In this document: positions 36,991 to 47,986 of the stretch, piece after piece
Layout of the letters: each line of letters starts with the position of its first letter
How positions within the stretch are numbered: position 1 is the first letter of the stretch
Assembly: GCA_003999685.1 (NCBI GenBank)
Contig: CP021232.1
Span: forward strand, 1,116,001-1,180,000
Source of the DNA: Taiwanofungus camphoratus
Lineage: Eukaryota; Basidiomycota; Agaricomycetes; Polyporales; Taiwanofungaceae
Direction of reading: 5' to 3'
DNA length: 64,000 bases
Program-made: the position numbers and the translations under genes
The notes under the pieces: generated by a model
Database searches by the model: none
What the model saw: the letters and a program-made list of their open reading frames with translations, nothing else
Told to the model about the DNA's origin: nothing

Positions 36991-37062
36991 CAAGACAACT
37001 CTAGAAGGGCCAGTCTGTATGCTATTGGTACATCTATCCATCTATTCTACATTGTCCCCGTT

Positions 37063-38276
37063 CTATGAAATGAGACCGCGCAAGTCCCCGATTGAGTTCG
37101 TCACGTAGTCTGGTACAGTGGGCGAGGGGTTCGGACCCGTTATCTCAGACTCCTGGGTAATTCCTGGGGAGATCGAAGGTCAGCAGATATTCTGACTCGG
37201 AATGAGCGGACAGGAGTACCAGTAAGCACCAGCAGGGTCGCCAGCCCCCCTGCCTTGCCAAATTCGATGTCAGTATTTAGCCGGTCACCAACCATGATGG
37301 TCCGCTTTGGATCAAAATTATGCCTGGAAGCAGTATAAGCATCGATCTGCTACTAAGTCGGACATATTCACTTGGCTTTTATGCAGTCCAACATTGTCTG
37401 CGCAGGCTTTCCGATGCTGATAGGATCTTTGCCAAGCGAGAACCTCAACGGCGCGCTGATTGAACCCGCTCCAGGTAGAAGGCCCTCTGCGGTAGGATAT
37501 GTGCTGTCCGTGTTAGTCGCCAAGAATGCGCAGCCCCGGTTGCGCAACAGGTAGTTGAACGCCTTGGAGAGCTTGGTATAGTTGACAGAAGTGTCAAGCC
37601 CGACTAGGACCGCACCGACACTCGGGTCGGGCGAGAAGTTGGCGAGGGAGAACGGCTCGAGCGTGTTGTCGGCGGGGTCCTGCAGATGTATGTGGTAAGG
37701 GAGATTGCCAAAAGTCGATCAGCAGGGAAGGACTGACGGTGCCGCCTATGAAAGAAATGCCTTCCTCACGCAGCTCTTCTTCGAGACCAGACATGCCAAT
37801 CACATATACCTTCTTATCCTTCGGCAGCTTCATCACAGAGGAAAGGTATACAGCCGAGGCGTACGCCGATCCGAAGATCTCCTCCTAGGGATCATGAAGC
37901 CCATGCGCAGAGAGAAGGCGCTGGCGGCTTACAACGTGCGCCTGTACGCCAAGCAGGTCAAATTTCTTCTTGTAGTTCTTGCGCGACTTCGTGGCATTGT
38001 TCGTGACGAACATTACCGACTTCTCTTGTCATCGCAATGAAATACGGAGGAACGGAATCAGTACTATGCCTGCGATCACAGCCAGCAAGGCCAGGACATA
38101 TACACCAATGTTCAGCGGTGGCACATACTATGACTCCGTAGGAGGTGGAGAACCTCCGGTACACCTTCGATTAGGCGATCTCCCTGCCAGAGTACACCAT
38201 CGCAGTCGAATAGCCATGTGTCATACTTGTCCAGTAGACTTTCATAATCTTGCTTAGAGGAGAGGCGGGTGGCCAT
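37063..38276 (-). CDS. PHO13: PHO13-type HAD phosphatase (p-nitrophenylphosphatase / phosphoglycolate phosphatase)
   Basis: This is a cytosolic HAD-superfamily phosphatase of about 305 residues; PHO13 enzymes remove toxic side-products of glycolysis such as phosphoglycolate. It begins MATRLSSKQDYESLLDKYDT and continues WLFDCDGVLWQGD (motif I, the nucleophile Asp in D-C-D-G). Next come FVTNNATKSRKNY (motif II), SVMKLPKDKKVYVIGMSGLE, a cap domain with VLVGLDTSVNYTKLSKAFNY and FLATNTDSTYP, SIGKPAQTMLDC (motif III Lys) and RTIMVGDRLNTDIEFG (motif IV). The C-terminus, LVLTGITQESEI and so on, is recovered by removing an intron near 37155-37210 and ends DLRGLIS. All catalytic residues are present. 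The gene is convergent with Pig-F, with 72 bases between stops. Confidence 0.92.
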
Positions 38277-38811
38277 CAAGCAAGGTCAGTAGCAGTGCTG
38301 ATGTGCTGAAGAGCCAAACCGAAGATGAATAAATGCTGGCTGGGGACAAGCGCTGTCGGAAGGCCGAACGATACTTGTCTTTTCGAAAATGAAATGAAGT
38401 TGTGGTCACGAACCGCTCACATCCCTCACTGGCGCGAAGCCGACTTGTCACATGTCGGTAGACGACTTTACAGAAATGCTCTTGTTTGAACAAGTCTAAG
38501 CGTTTGGTCTGCCTCGGCAGTCAATGATCAGAAACACTGGGAAATTCGAGCATAGACTGGGGAGCTAGACAGATGATGATTATATACCGCCCTTGCGTTC
38601 GAGCTTGCAGTAATACACGCTCGCTGACATTGATCAAACAGCCCATATACCGCATACCGACCTCATCGGTCGAAGTTTTGATGGTCATGAATAGGCAGTA
38701 TACATGAATGCATGGTAGAGGAAGAAGATGTCGTCGCAACACTGGAGTATAAAACACTGCGGGAAGCCCATATACCCCGCCAGTCGAAAGTCGATACACA
38801 GCGCAGACACT
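38277..38811. promoter_or_regulatory. Upstream of PHO13-like gene, downstream of eL34
   Basis: These 535 bases hold the promoter of the phosphatase and the 3' UTR of eL34, both on the minus strand. No gene was seen. Confidence 0.4.
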
Positions 38812-39278
38812 CTACTTTCTGCCACCGGTCTTCTGCTGCGACTTGATCACTTTCTTCACGATCTTAGCCTCCTCAACCAAGAATGCTCGGAGGATGCTAA
38901 TGAAGTGCATAAATAATAAGCACCGGGAACAATGGAAGGTATACACACCGCTGTTTCACGCAGTCTCCACATCTCGAACCACCATACGCCCTGCGAACAG
39001 TCTTCTTTGTCTTGGAGACAGTGGCATATTGGCGAGGACGAAGCGCAACGATCTGATACACAATCCCAGAAGTCACATTAATAAAGGACAGATACCCAGC
39101 GAGACAGAGTGACACGTACGCCGGGCAGCGCGATACCGCAATCTCCGCACTTGGGCGCGGTCGCAAGCTTTTTGATATGGTGGTAGACAAGCTTGCCACC
39201 TGGTGTCTTCACAATCCGTCGGCGGTTGGAGGTGGTGTTGTATGGATTGCGCTTGCGGAGCGTCACGCGTTGGGCCAT
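38812..39278 (-). CDS. RPL34: Ribosomal protein eL34 (60S L34)
   Basis: This is a 60S ribosomal subunit protein of about 120 residues in at least three exons. It opens MAQRVTLRKRNPYNTTSNRR, then KTPGGKLVYHHIKKLATAPK and the first zinc-ribbon pair CGDC, continues ALRPRQYATVSK, the second pair in GGSRCGDCVKQR, and ends ILRAFLVEEAKIVKKV and TGGRK. The four cysteines of the zinc ribbon are kept. Introns fall after ALPG and within QR, with GT-AG borders. Upstream minus-strand sequence (39279-39380) probably holds the 5' UTR, possibly with an intron as is usual for ribosomal protein genes. Confidence 0.95.
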
Positions 39279-40000
39279 TGGTGATTCTGTGAAAACATAT
39301 CTTTGGCATGAGTTCACCGTTCACGGATTGCTCATTTGCCACTAATCCCACTCCTCCCACTATTTCATGTTCCACTCGATACTCCCATGCGCGCCCTTAT
39401 TCCTCTTGGGCCTCCTCTGGAAGCGACCGAGCGATGACAAAGTTGCGGACGGACTCACATTATATGTAGATGACAGGAAGAATACCTGGAATAGACGGCT
39501 TCAGCACTCACGTTGCTCAAAGGAAGCTCAGAATCTCGACATACCTTGATCTTGAACTTGCTGAGGCCTGCGCCGACGCTATTGCTCAAAGTGGTAAGTG
39601 AGGTTGTCTGTGGCTTGTGAACTGGACAGTACCCGGGATTTACCGAAACCAGCAAAAGCTGGAGGCGTGAGAAACTCCTGTGTCTTCCTTAGGAAATGTC
39701 TCTTGACTTCGAGATCCCACAGCGTCTTTGGCCCCTCTAGCTCTTGATGTCTTAGTGTTCTTTTCTTTTTCAGAGATGGAAATGTTAAACTTATCCCTTG
39801 TATGCTCAAATGCTTCCCGACTTTCTTAAAATCCATATCTGGTCAGTATTAAATCCATGCATTCGGCCTTGCTCTACTGGCTAGCCTCACCTCCGGAAAC
39901 TTCATCAACTGCTTTGAAGACTGTACTCGCTTGTGAGACCTCGCAACATCATCTTTTGTTTGGATAGCTATCATCTTTTTCTTGACTTTCTGCGTGACTT
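39279..40000. promoter_or_regulatory. Upstream region of eL34, otherwise empty
   Basis: About 720 bases. The first 200 should be the eL34 promoter. A minus-strand frame at 39579-39836 is open for 85 codons and basic (FPSLKKKRTLRHQELEG) but matches nothing I know. Confidence 0.35.
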
Positions 40001-40990
40001 GGTTATCTGTTAGCACTCTTCGTGTTTCGACTTTTGCGGGCCTTATCTCTGTGTGGAGACGTCAGACACAATCTGCAAGCTCTGGATCTGAAAGATGAGC
40101 GTCATAGGTTCATATTGGGGTGCGATAACAGGCATCTTCTGTCAAACCAAGCTCCTGGATTTCTCGAAGCTGTCTTTTCAACACTGCACCCGGAAATTAG
40201 AATGGTACGACTGGTATCATGGATATCTTTGGCCAATGGATGGTCCTGCTTACGATGGAAGTGTCTCAGTAGGTGTCCTGATGAATTTCACTGTACTATC
40301 ATTTGACCAGTGTTTGAAGATTTCCGTCATTCAATTTTTAGCTCCACAATGACTGAATGGATTGCTCTTGGAGCAGTGTCATTTGGTTATGGATCCTGGC
40401 TACATGGCCATATACTTACATTTTTAATTATTTTCATAGTGAGGTGCCCAAGGATGTTCTGGTGGAGGGGACTAGTGTTTGATGATTTTTCCGATGAATG
40501 TCACAAAGAGTCACCATATCAGGACAGTGCTGCAATGAAGCTCTGACATGGCTTTTGGGCATCTGCCTGCAGCATTGCAATGACAATGAAGTGCATCTGC
40601 TGGTGGAGTTCAAATCCAGATTGAGGAAGTGTCACTCTTGCTCATGGATTGTAACCCACAGCAACACATTTGCTGCTGTACACTCATTGTGCCCATGATA
40701 AGCTTCAGAAAAATTGGGAGAGTGCATGTTATGGTGTGCTTGAGTTAGACACAAGTGCAGGAACCAAGTGGCCATGGTTTGGGATGAGGTGAGAGGGTAG
40801 AAGAATGGTGATCGGCCTAATTAATAGATTTTCTGACACTCATATTGAACTTGTTCTCTACACACTCCCTCTCTTTAAAATCAGAGCACACAGTTGTGTT
40901 GCATGATTTTCTAGACTATTTTAGACACCATCTGATCTTGAGAATATCTCAAGGAGAGTTTGCAATAAGCCATTCTCAAACACTGGGTCC
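40001..40990. repeat. CpG-poor, TG/CA-rich block, probable old repeat
   Basis: Base composition changes sharply here. From about 40500 to 40810 there is no CG dinucleotide at all, and from 40080 to 40500 only a handful, while TG and CA are abundant; the flanks are CG-rich like the rest of the window. Such a pattern is the usual scar of cytosine methylation and deamination on repeats. Short open frames on the plus strand (40022-40306, 40095-40352, 40310-40546) overlap and change frame, with no domain I can name. The element type is undetermined. Confidence 0.5.
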
Positions 40991-41467
40991 TTCTCAAAGT
41001 GGTGTCACATGATAGTAGCAGCTTCCCATCGAACGTGACGGCTACTACGCGTCGTGCCGGTTTCTCGGTTTCTGGTTTGTAGATGTTGTTGAAGCTACTC
41101 ATCCCGGTCCTGTCCCCTTTTTATGTTGTCCAAAACTGTATAACATCTTGTTGCACGATTGGTCCGAAGTATGCAAGCAAACAGTCAGTCGGATCTCAAC
41201 GCACATTTGCTGGCTGCTGTCGAAGTATGGACGCCTTACTGTATAGAAATTTACGTCTATTTACCGAGTATTATTTGACGACACCTGCGCCACGAGTTTG
41301 GGCGCTACTAAATAATACTGTGCCTCGCGTCTGGGCGCGATCATACATATACAACTGTACTGCTTTGTCCGAGTGTCGTCACCACCTTCTCGTTGAACTC
41401 ACCATCCAACTGTACAGTGTCTTGAATCCTCCGTCCGTCTGTAGCGTTGAGAAATAAGTCCGTCAAG
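40991..41467. promoter_or_regulatory. Upstream region of four-helix membrane protein gene
   Basis: Normal CG content returns. This stretch should contain the promoter and 5' UTR of the gene starting at 41468. A near-duplicate pair of short words (GCGCCACGAGTTTGGGCGC and, about 40 bases on, GCCTCGCGTCTGGGCGCG, 41288-41341) may be a regulatory repeat or chance. Confidence 0.3.
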
Positions 41468-43074
41468 ATGAGTTCAAGACCACCACCGAAACGAGGTACG
41501 TCTAGCCTGCAGTCGAGTTACATATTCATATATCTGCTTTCATTTCGTCATATTCATTGATTGGCTTGGAATCTGAGGTCTTCCTCTACACAGGATCCTC
41601 AATGGTAGCGAGAGTTTACAGGTCTAGTTTGCGACCTGTCGTCGTAGTTGGTGAGTTTTACAGCATCTCCTTGCTCCCAGCGGCAGGATAACTGACGCTA
41701 CTGTGACTGTTTGACACGATGCAGTCGGACTCATTTCTGCTGTATGGTCTCTGATATGGTGCGTGTTGTCTTGTCGAATACAGCGTCATAGGTCTCATAC
41801 CCGCATTCTCCCTGAAGGGCGGTACGTGCTTCGGCGTTCGTGGACTCGATCAGGGACCGCATGTTAAACGACTGAGTGTGCAGATTGGCAACTTCAAGAC
41901 AATCAGTGTCGACAAAGACCGTACGTCCATTACCCATCTCCCACCTTCTGCAAGCGACGTTCGCTGGTCTTTGCAGATGGCTTCCCAAAGCTTGGCACGT
42001 TCGCCATCGTCCTCGGAATCATATACATAGTAACATGTGCCATTGAGGCGTTTGGCGTGACTGCTGCCAGTCTTGTGCGTGTTTCATTCGGCATATCAAC
42101 TGCGCACCTCATTGCGCAAGCATGACTGATGTGATCGAATCTGGATGATAGCAAAATTTGGGGATGATCAAATTCTATGCGTTGCTCTCCGTAGTCAGCT
42201 CCTTTGCAGTGGTGGGCGCAGCATTGATGAGAGTCATCATTCACTTCGTATTGAAGGTCAGTGGGCACGGCCGTTCTACAGTTGTCTTCGTGGACTTGCT
42301 CAATGTACTTGTTGATTCCATATAGAATGATTTGATCACAGAATGCGAGCAGGTTGTACAGGGAGATGTGGTTGTGTATGTAAGTTGCGGCCCACGTTCA
42401 TTCGTTGTGCAGCTTCAAATAGTATCTACAACAGGAATATGGTATTTGGGGCCCTACGTTTGAGGATAGGTTGAATGCAACTCAAGCTGCCTCGTGTGCG
42501 TCCTATATATCATCTCATAACCTACCCTGCATTGGTAGGTAGTGTCTGAGAAATGTTGCCTGACGTTCAGTGTTAAACTGCAGATTGCAAGGACGCGTGG
42601 AAGCACGATTCATTCGTGGAGATAATCTCTCTAATCATCGAGTTGCGTAAGTGTGACTTCATCTCTTCATATTTTATTATACCTCACGGCAGGATACCAA
42701 TAGTGATCTCCGTCTTCTTCTCCGCGATTGCCTTCGCATACTACAACCAAATGCTCGATCCCACCAGTGCAGCGAACGTATCCCGCGCACCAGTTACTCA
42801 GCCGCGTGATGACGCGTACCCCTCCCACTACAACCCGCCATATCTCGCATACGATGCCCCAGAATATGCGCCGCCAGATGGTCCACCGCCTTCCTTGTAC
42901 GAGCCTGTCAAAGACCTCGACTACAGCAGTTCCAAGCCACCTACATACTCTGAAGATGACTTGGGTACGTATGGGCAGGAGAAGGACGACAAGAGCGATC
43001 CGTTCGCAGATTTCGATGGGCCGAGACTACAGAAGACGCAGGATCGGCTCGCAGATAGGGATACACTCGTTTGA
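41468..43074 (+). CDS. Four-helix membrane protein with proline-rich cytosolic tail
   Basis: The protein is about 400 residues with many short introns. It begins MSSRPPPKRG, then helix 1 around VVVVGLISAVWSLIW. Further hydrophobic helices are FAIVLGIIYIVTCAIEAFGV, KFYALLSVVSSFAVVGAAL and LLIPIVISVFFSAIAFAYYN. Between the last two lies a loop with ITECEQVVQGDVV and two cysteines (CEQ and YCKDAW). The C-terminal 110 residues are Pro/Tyr/Asp-rich, with repeats such as YNPPYLAYDAPEYAPPDGPP, PPTYSEDDLG and a final DPFADFDGPR segment; PPTY resembles PPxY ligands of WW domains. The four-helix plan recalls tetraspanin-like or SUR7-like fungal membrane proteins, but I see no CCG motif and do not assign a family. 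Similar proteins seem common in basidiomycetes. Confidence 0.75.
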
Positions 43075-43675
43075 ATTTGAATGAGTCGTGATCAGGCGTT
43101 TTCGTGGACTCCGTTTTCTCTATATACTACGTCATGATATGATGGTAACGACCCGATGTCATTTTTGTTTGGCTCCCGAGTGCTTGGACTGTCGCAATTG
43201 TATTGCTGTTGGGCCCGAATGCGTTGTAGTATTCTACCACGACTGACATTGTAAATTATTATTGTTGGTAGCCTTTCGACTGATGTCCGGATGACTGTAC
43301 CATGCAGGTTCGTTTTGTCGTGAAACAGATAATACGCACTTGCGAAATGAAACAGGTTTGGAGATCTAGATTTGATCGAATTTGGAATGCAAGAGCAGAA
43401 AACTGAGACCGTAGCTAAGCGCACTAGATACACTAGAACAACGAAACAATACAATCCTGCTGACAATGTCGTCAGCAGACCAAAGACAGAACAAAAATCA
43501 CCAAGGCGATGAGAGAATAAGGTAGTGCTACATCTCGAAACCGCCAGCCGGGGCTCGGCCATGCGTATTTTGTTACCGGAAAGTTCGAATGCATAGCCTT
43601 CAAAACGCGGGTGCATTTTACATTAAAAGTATCGCAGGTATAGCTAGGAAAGTTCCAAAAAAAAGGAAAATCCAC
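43075..43675. other. Convergent spacer
   Basis: These 601 bases separate the stops of the membrane protein (+) and the CFEM gene (-). A long minus-strand open frame (43092-43616) fills most of it, with one hydrophobic stretch. It has no domain and lies in the expected 3' UTR of the CFEM gene, so I do not call it. Confidence 0.4.
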
Positions 43676-44371
43676 CTAGAGGACAAGGGCAATCGCACCA
43701 ACGGCAGCAAGCCCTGCAAAGGCGTTCACACTATGAGACATTGCACCGTTCGACTGCGTATGAGATGCGCTGCAGGTTTTGGGAACCTACGTTAGAACGA
43801 CCATCATGTAATGCCCGGGGGAACGGTACTCACGCAGGCGAAGACACAGAGGAAGATACGGAAGCACTGGTGGGAGCGATAGAAGTGGTGGGAGCAGTGG
43901 AAGAGGGGATAGCAGAAGATGCACCACTAGTGCTGGACGCGCTCAAAGTCACACCCTATGAATAAAAATAGCGTATACGAAATGCACGCAATGAGTATTA
44001 CACTCAGATAGAAAGAAGAGCAAGTAAAAACTCACAACAGCTTCACAGAGCTGTCGAGCCCCAGACTCGGCGTTCGTGAGGTCGCTGCCAGAGCACGAAC
44101 TCTGGATACACGAGGTCACACTGTCGACAAAGGCCGAGTTGTTACACAGGCAGCTGTCGTCACTGAAGTTACATCCGCCTAAATTTGCATTCACCAAACA
44201 TGACTCCGCGCAGTCTACGGTGCGCGTTACAACAGATCAATGACATTCAATCTACAGAGATGGTTCACGAAGCAACGTACTGGGGAACTGACGCTTGGTG
44301 AGCTGGAGGGTGGCAGCAGATGCCGTGGTGAAGACACCGAAGAGGACGACGAGGGCAAATGCAAAGCGCAT
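43676..44371 (-). CDS. CFEM-domain GPI-anchored cell-surface protein
   Basis: This is a small secreted fungal protein, about 160-170 residues. A signal peptide (MRFAFALVVLFGVFTTASA) is followed by a propeptide-like stretch (ATLQLTKRQFP). After an intron comes the CFEM domain with its eight cysteines: CAESCLVNANLGGC, DDSCLCNNSAFVDSVTSCIQ, SSCSGSDL and ARQLCEAV. The Asp before the C-L-C pair, which binds heme iron in known CFEM proteins, is present in S-D-D-S-C-L-C. A Ser/Thr/Ala-rich stalk and a C-terminal hydrophobic tail (NAFAGLAAVGAIALVL) after a small-residue site indicate a GPI anchor. CFEM proteins act in heme or iron capture, adhesion or host interaction; which applies here is unknown. 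The 685-base upstream region is shared with eL31. Confidence 0.92.
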
Positions 44372-45055
44372 GTTGATCAATGAGTATGAGTATAGGAGCA
44401 AAGAATGAGAGCGCTGGTTGCAGACGAAGATCGAAAGAGGGCACACAACAGAGGACTCAAAGTAACTCAACAAAGGACGAGTTGCTATGGGACCATGTTC
44501 GAAATTCAACCAAGCTTTATACGACCCCGCGGGCCTGGACTCGGTTACACAGGATAGTAATGAATAAGCCACGTTTAGCCAATGGTGTGAGGTACAAACA
44601 GATGAACCAAAATGACCACAACAACAGGGTTCTTTCACTCCTCGTTCCTGGGCTATTCTAATACCATTCTTTCGCCAATCATGCGTGGGCTTCCCGACAT
44701 GTTGCGGGAGAATGAGAGAACAAACACACAATGGCCATAGCATGTGAAGAGAAAGGGAGTGACAACAGAGGTTGAAAGGGACTGCCATTGTTGGCCGTGT
44801 TCGTCGAACAAGTCTGTTGTAGACTTAGATCGAGAAATAACAACGCTTGCCTCTTATGGACATCAAAAGCTTCTTGTCCACGTGGCCTGCAGATCACAAA
44901 CGCCCACAAGTGCAGGTGGTCTTAAAACTATACAGCACTCTCCAGCCACCGAACCTTATTTGCCGACGCCACCCTAGACAAACATAGCCAAAGCTACTGA
45001 ATTGTCCCAACGCTGTACGGGTAGTCACGCTCATCGACTCCGACATTCTCAAGAC
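44372..45055. promoter_or_regulatory. Divergent promoter region, CFEM / eL31
   Basis: These 684 bases lie between the divergent starts. A CCAAT box (TAGCCAATGG, about 44577-44586) and a pyrimidine tract near the eL31 start are visible. No gene was seen. Confidence 0.45.
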
Positions 45056-45866
45056 ATGGTGCGCCCCCTTTACCCACATCAATTGAGCTAATCTCACACA
45101 GGACCTTATAGGCTCCCTCCAAGACCAACACAAAAAAGGTGCGCGTAAACCTCTTGTCTGCAAATTCGATCGAATATCTCATTCGAACGTACCCACCCTT
45201 TGCTCAACTTGATCTTGGCTCAATTCACCTTTATACTCTCGGATACCTTGGGCTTGCATCTGGCATAAAGACCGGCAAGACGCGCTCTGCTCTGCAAGAC
45301 GTGGTGACCCGTGAATACACCATCCATCTGCACAAGCGCGTTCACGGCCGTTCCTTCAAGAAGCGTGCTCCCTGGGCAGTCAAGTCTGTCGTTGACTTTG
45401 CGCAGAAGGCAATGGGTACTACAGATGTGCGGCTCGACCCCAAGCTCAATCAGGCGCTGTGGGCGCGGGGTATCAAGTCGGTACCTCATAGAATACGGGT
45501 CAAGCTTGAGCGTCAGTATTGCTTTGATGGTTTTCAACAGCAGCAGGTGTTTGGGCAATGAAGTACTGATCGAGTTGTTTTGCTTTATAGGCAAGCGTAA
45601 CGATGAGGAGAATGCGAAGGAGAAGTTGTATACATACGCCAGCCATGTCTTCGTAGACTCCTTCAAGGTGCGTTCTTGAACTAAGTTCCCTCTTCCCCAT
45701 TTCCTTTCTTGCGACTTCATGAGTGCTTCATGAGTTTTGTCGTATGTATAAGCTTCGGTCATCCGATGATACTTTATCGTCCCTTTATTTCTGCCGTATG
45801 GTGTGCTTTACTCATGCATTTATGTTATTTTAGGGCCTCGAGACCGTCGTTGTTGATGCCGAGTAG
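45056..45866 (+). CDS. RPL31: Ribosomal protein eL31 (60S L31), start codon isolated by an intron
   Basis: This is a 60S ribosomal protein of about 125 residues. The conserved body reads [55 protein letters not shown] and [16 protein letters not shown], ending [10 protein letters not shown]. The 5' end is unusual: exon 2 (45112-45138) codes only APSKTNTKK and is preceded by a TAG in frame, with no ATG. The solution is that the ATG at 45056-45058 is followed directly by a GTGCGC donor, and the intron 45059-45111 ends TTATAG before GCT, giving [19 protein letters not shown] second intron runs 45139-45270; two more interrupt LE-RKR and FK-GLE. A start codon alone in its coding exon is known for some ribosomal protein genes. 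Confidence 0.93.
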
Positions 45867-46198
45867 CCGCACATTTATTTTGTTGACTTATCCGAGAGGG
45901 GGGATGGGTCTGTCCATCCTGGTCTTGTGAGGGGACCATATATCATGCCCGCCATGCATGTATTTCACATACGCTTTACGCTGCACTACTGCTATATGAT
46001 ATGCCGAGCAACTCCAAATGCGTCTCCGCTTGTACCCCGGGTACTTCCTCAGGTTTATTGAATTCCGAGCTGCTATTTCTATGGTATGTATTTGTAACAT
46101 GCGCAGAAAAAAGGCATCTACAGCACGACCCTATCCTAAAGATGAGAAATAACATTACGACCGAATACTAAAGGGTACACAGTGGACACGTGTATTCA
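45867..46198. other. Convergent 3' spacer
   Basis: These 332 bases lie between the stops of eL31 (+) and the GT69 gene (-). No gene was seen; both 3' UTRs must lie here. Confidence 0.4.
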
Positions 46199-47986
46199 TC
46201 ATGACATATTCAGTCTTCTGTTGTGTCTGACTCTGACAGCATCTGCACTTATTGATCTATTCGGCATCCGCTCCCAAATAGGGTCGACGTCGGGCCCATC
46301 GAGGTCGCCTGCGCCATCCCAACCCCAACACCATACTGGGGCGGGGATAGTTAGTATCTCCTTTAGAGGCGAATAAACAGCGAGTGAGAAAAAGACACAC
46401 CGTGCTCGGGCCCGGGCATGAAGTCAATCGGCTCGCTCTCCTCTTCGGTGAATAGACGGTCGTGGGGACCGAACCATGCGCGGTCCTGCGGGTCTGTCCG
46501 TGGGTTGTCAGGCAGACCTCCGAGGCGCACGTAGCCCCGGATGGCAGTCAGGTTCCGCCGCGCGGGGTGAACGATTTCGTATACTCTCTGCAGAAGCCAA
46601 GGTGAGCGCCGTTCACGACAAGATCCGAAGAGCTTGCGAACCGCACCCGATCATATGCCAGCTTGACCCTAGGGACCATCAGGATACGCCCATACCCGGC
46701 CTCCCAGTAGTCATTGCAGATGAGGCTGCACTCGCTCGCGGAACACTCGCCGTCGATGATGCGCGCCATGCGGAAGCGGACGGGCGGCAGCGAGTAAAAC
46801 GGCGCAGGGTCGAGCACTGCAATTCCGTTCCAGCACGACTGTACCTGAATCGGGAGGTGCCGCTGGAATCGGTCCTGCGACGCGCCGTGGTGGAATACCG
46901 ACTCGAACGGCGCGTTTTCTAGCGCAGTGCCGTTAATGTCGCGTGCGACCCAGTTATCGTAGAACACAGGCGACCCCTGGAAGGCGGCTGAGATTGGTGA
47001 GTGAAGGGGAGGGAGGAAAGAGACATACGAGCTCCTCGTGGTACATGTAGTCGGCCGCGCATGTGATGCCTGCGTTGTTGTTCCGGCTCTGCCAGATGAG
47101 TTCAAGGAGGTCATCCACACACGGCAGAACATCATTCATGAAGATGATCGTGTCAAAATACTCATTCTCCGCGTCGCGCAGCTCATGGAGCGGTACGAAC
47201 GCGGAGTTTCGCACTTCTGCAAGGTACTCAATGCGATGGTTAAATGCGCCGCGCGTGCGCATCGACGTCCGAATTGTGATACGCATGCCTACTGAGCGGC
47301 ACAGCGCGTCGAAGATCCGTAACAACGCTTTGGTCTGGTCTGTTGAGCCGTTCTCGTAGATCGACACGTACACATTGTGGTAGCCCAGGATTGCCGCTAC
47401 ACGGAACAGGGTTGCAAATAGGTCCGGGATAATGTCAAACGAGTTGTACAGATTGATCGCGAAGAAGTATTTGTGCGTGTCAGGCGCGAGACCCCGCCGC
47501 GAGAGCGGTACGAAGTCGCCCTCCGCACCCGCACCAAATCCAAGGCTATCCAGCCAGGAGAACTGTGATGGTGACTGGTGTCCGATCAGGGACGCGTACC
47601 GCTCTTCGGCTTGCTCCTTGTACATCCCTTGGGCATTGCGTGTGCATTCTTTAGTGTAGTGTGAGGAAAGGGACGTCAATAGCTCGAGCACACGAAAGCG
47701 TTGATCGAGGGTAGGAATGGTGATGGGATGTCGTGACGAGATTCGGGTTGGGTGGTACGCAGATGGTGCATGCCTGCCTCTCCATGTCGACGAGGACGGC
47801 TGCCGATCGATTAGTAGAAGAATGTAAGTAGTGCGATACAGTAGCGACAAGGGTCACGCAGGATCTCCATGAAATACTTACGTCTGCTGTAAACAATCTA
47901 GCCACGAAGAGGCCAACGAAGATGCCTAGCGATAGGGAAACCCATGTTGGTAGTCGCCGGAAAGGATTGCTGCTCCTTGGTTGCAT
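46199..47986 (-). CDS. CAP59-type glycosyltransferase, family GT69
   Basis: This is a type II Golgi membrane enzyme of about 500 residues, of the family that includes cryptococcal CAP59, CAP60 and the alpha-1,3-mannosyltransferase CMT1. It begins MQPRSSNPFRRLPT, then a membrane anchor (WVSLSLGIFVGLFVARLFT). The catalytic core includes YFFAINLYNSFDIIPDLFAT, VYVSIYENGSTDQTKALLR, EVRNSAFVPLHEL, DTIIFMNDVLPCVDDLLEL and ITCAADYMYHEE. Next come FYDNWVARDINGTAL and QSCWNGIAVLDPAPFYSL, then ECSASECSLICNDYWEAGYG. Near 46550-46630 the frame must change to reach the conserved-looking end (NLTAIRGYVRLGGLPDNP and MPGPEH), and the last exon follows a TACTAAC branch site near 46355. That join is unclear: the GT-AG gap available is only about 30 bases, so an odd intron or a sequence error is possible. 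The gene is divergent from the SGNH hydrolase. Confidence 0.85.

Noticed and set aside
43092-43616. 174-codon minus-strand open frame with a hydrophobic stretch
   Set aside because: It lies entirely in the convergent 3' spacer and probable 3' UTR of the CFEM gene, has no domain, and its composition is unlike the neighbouring genes.
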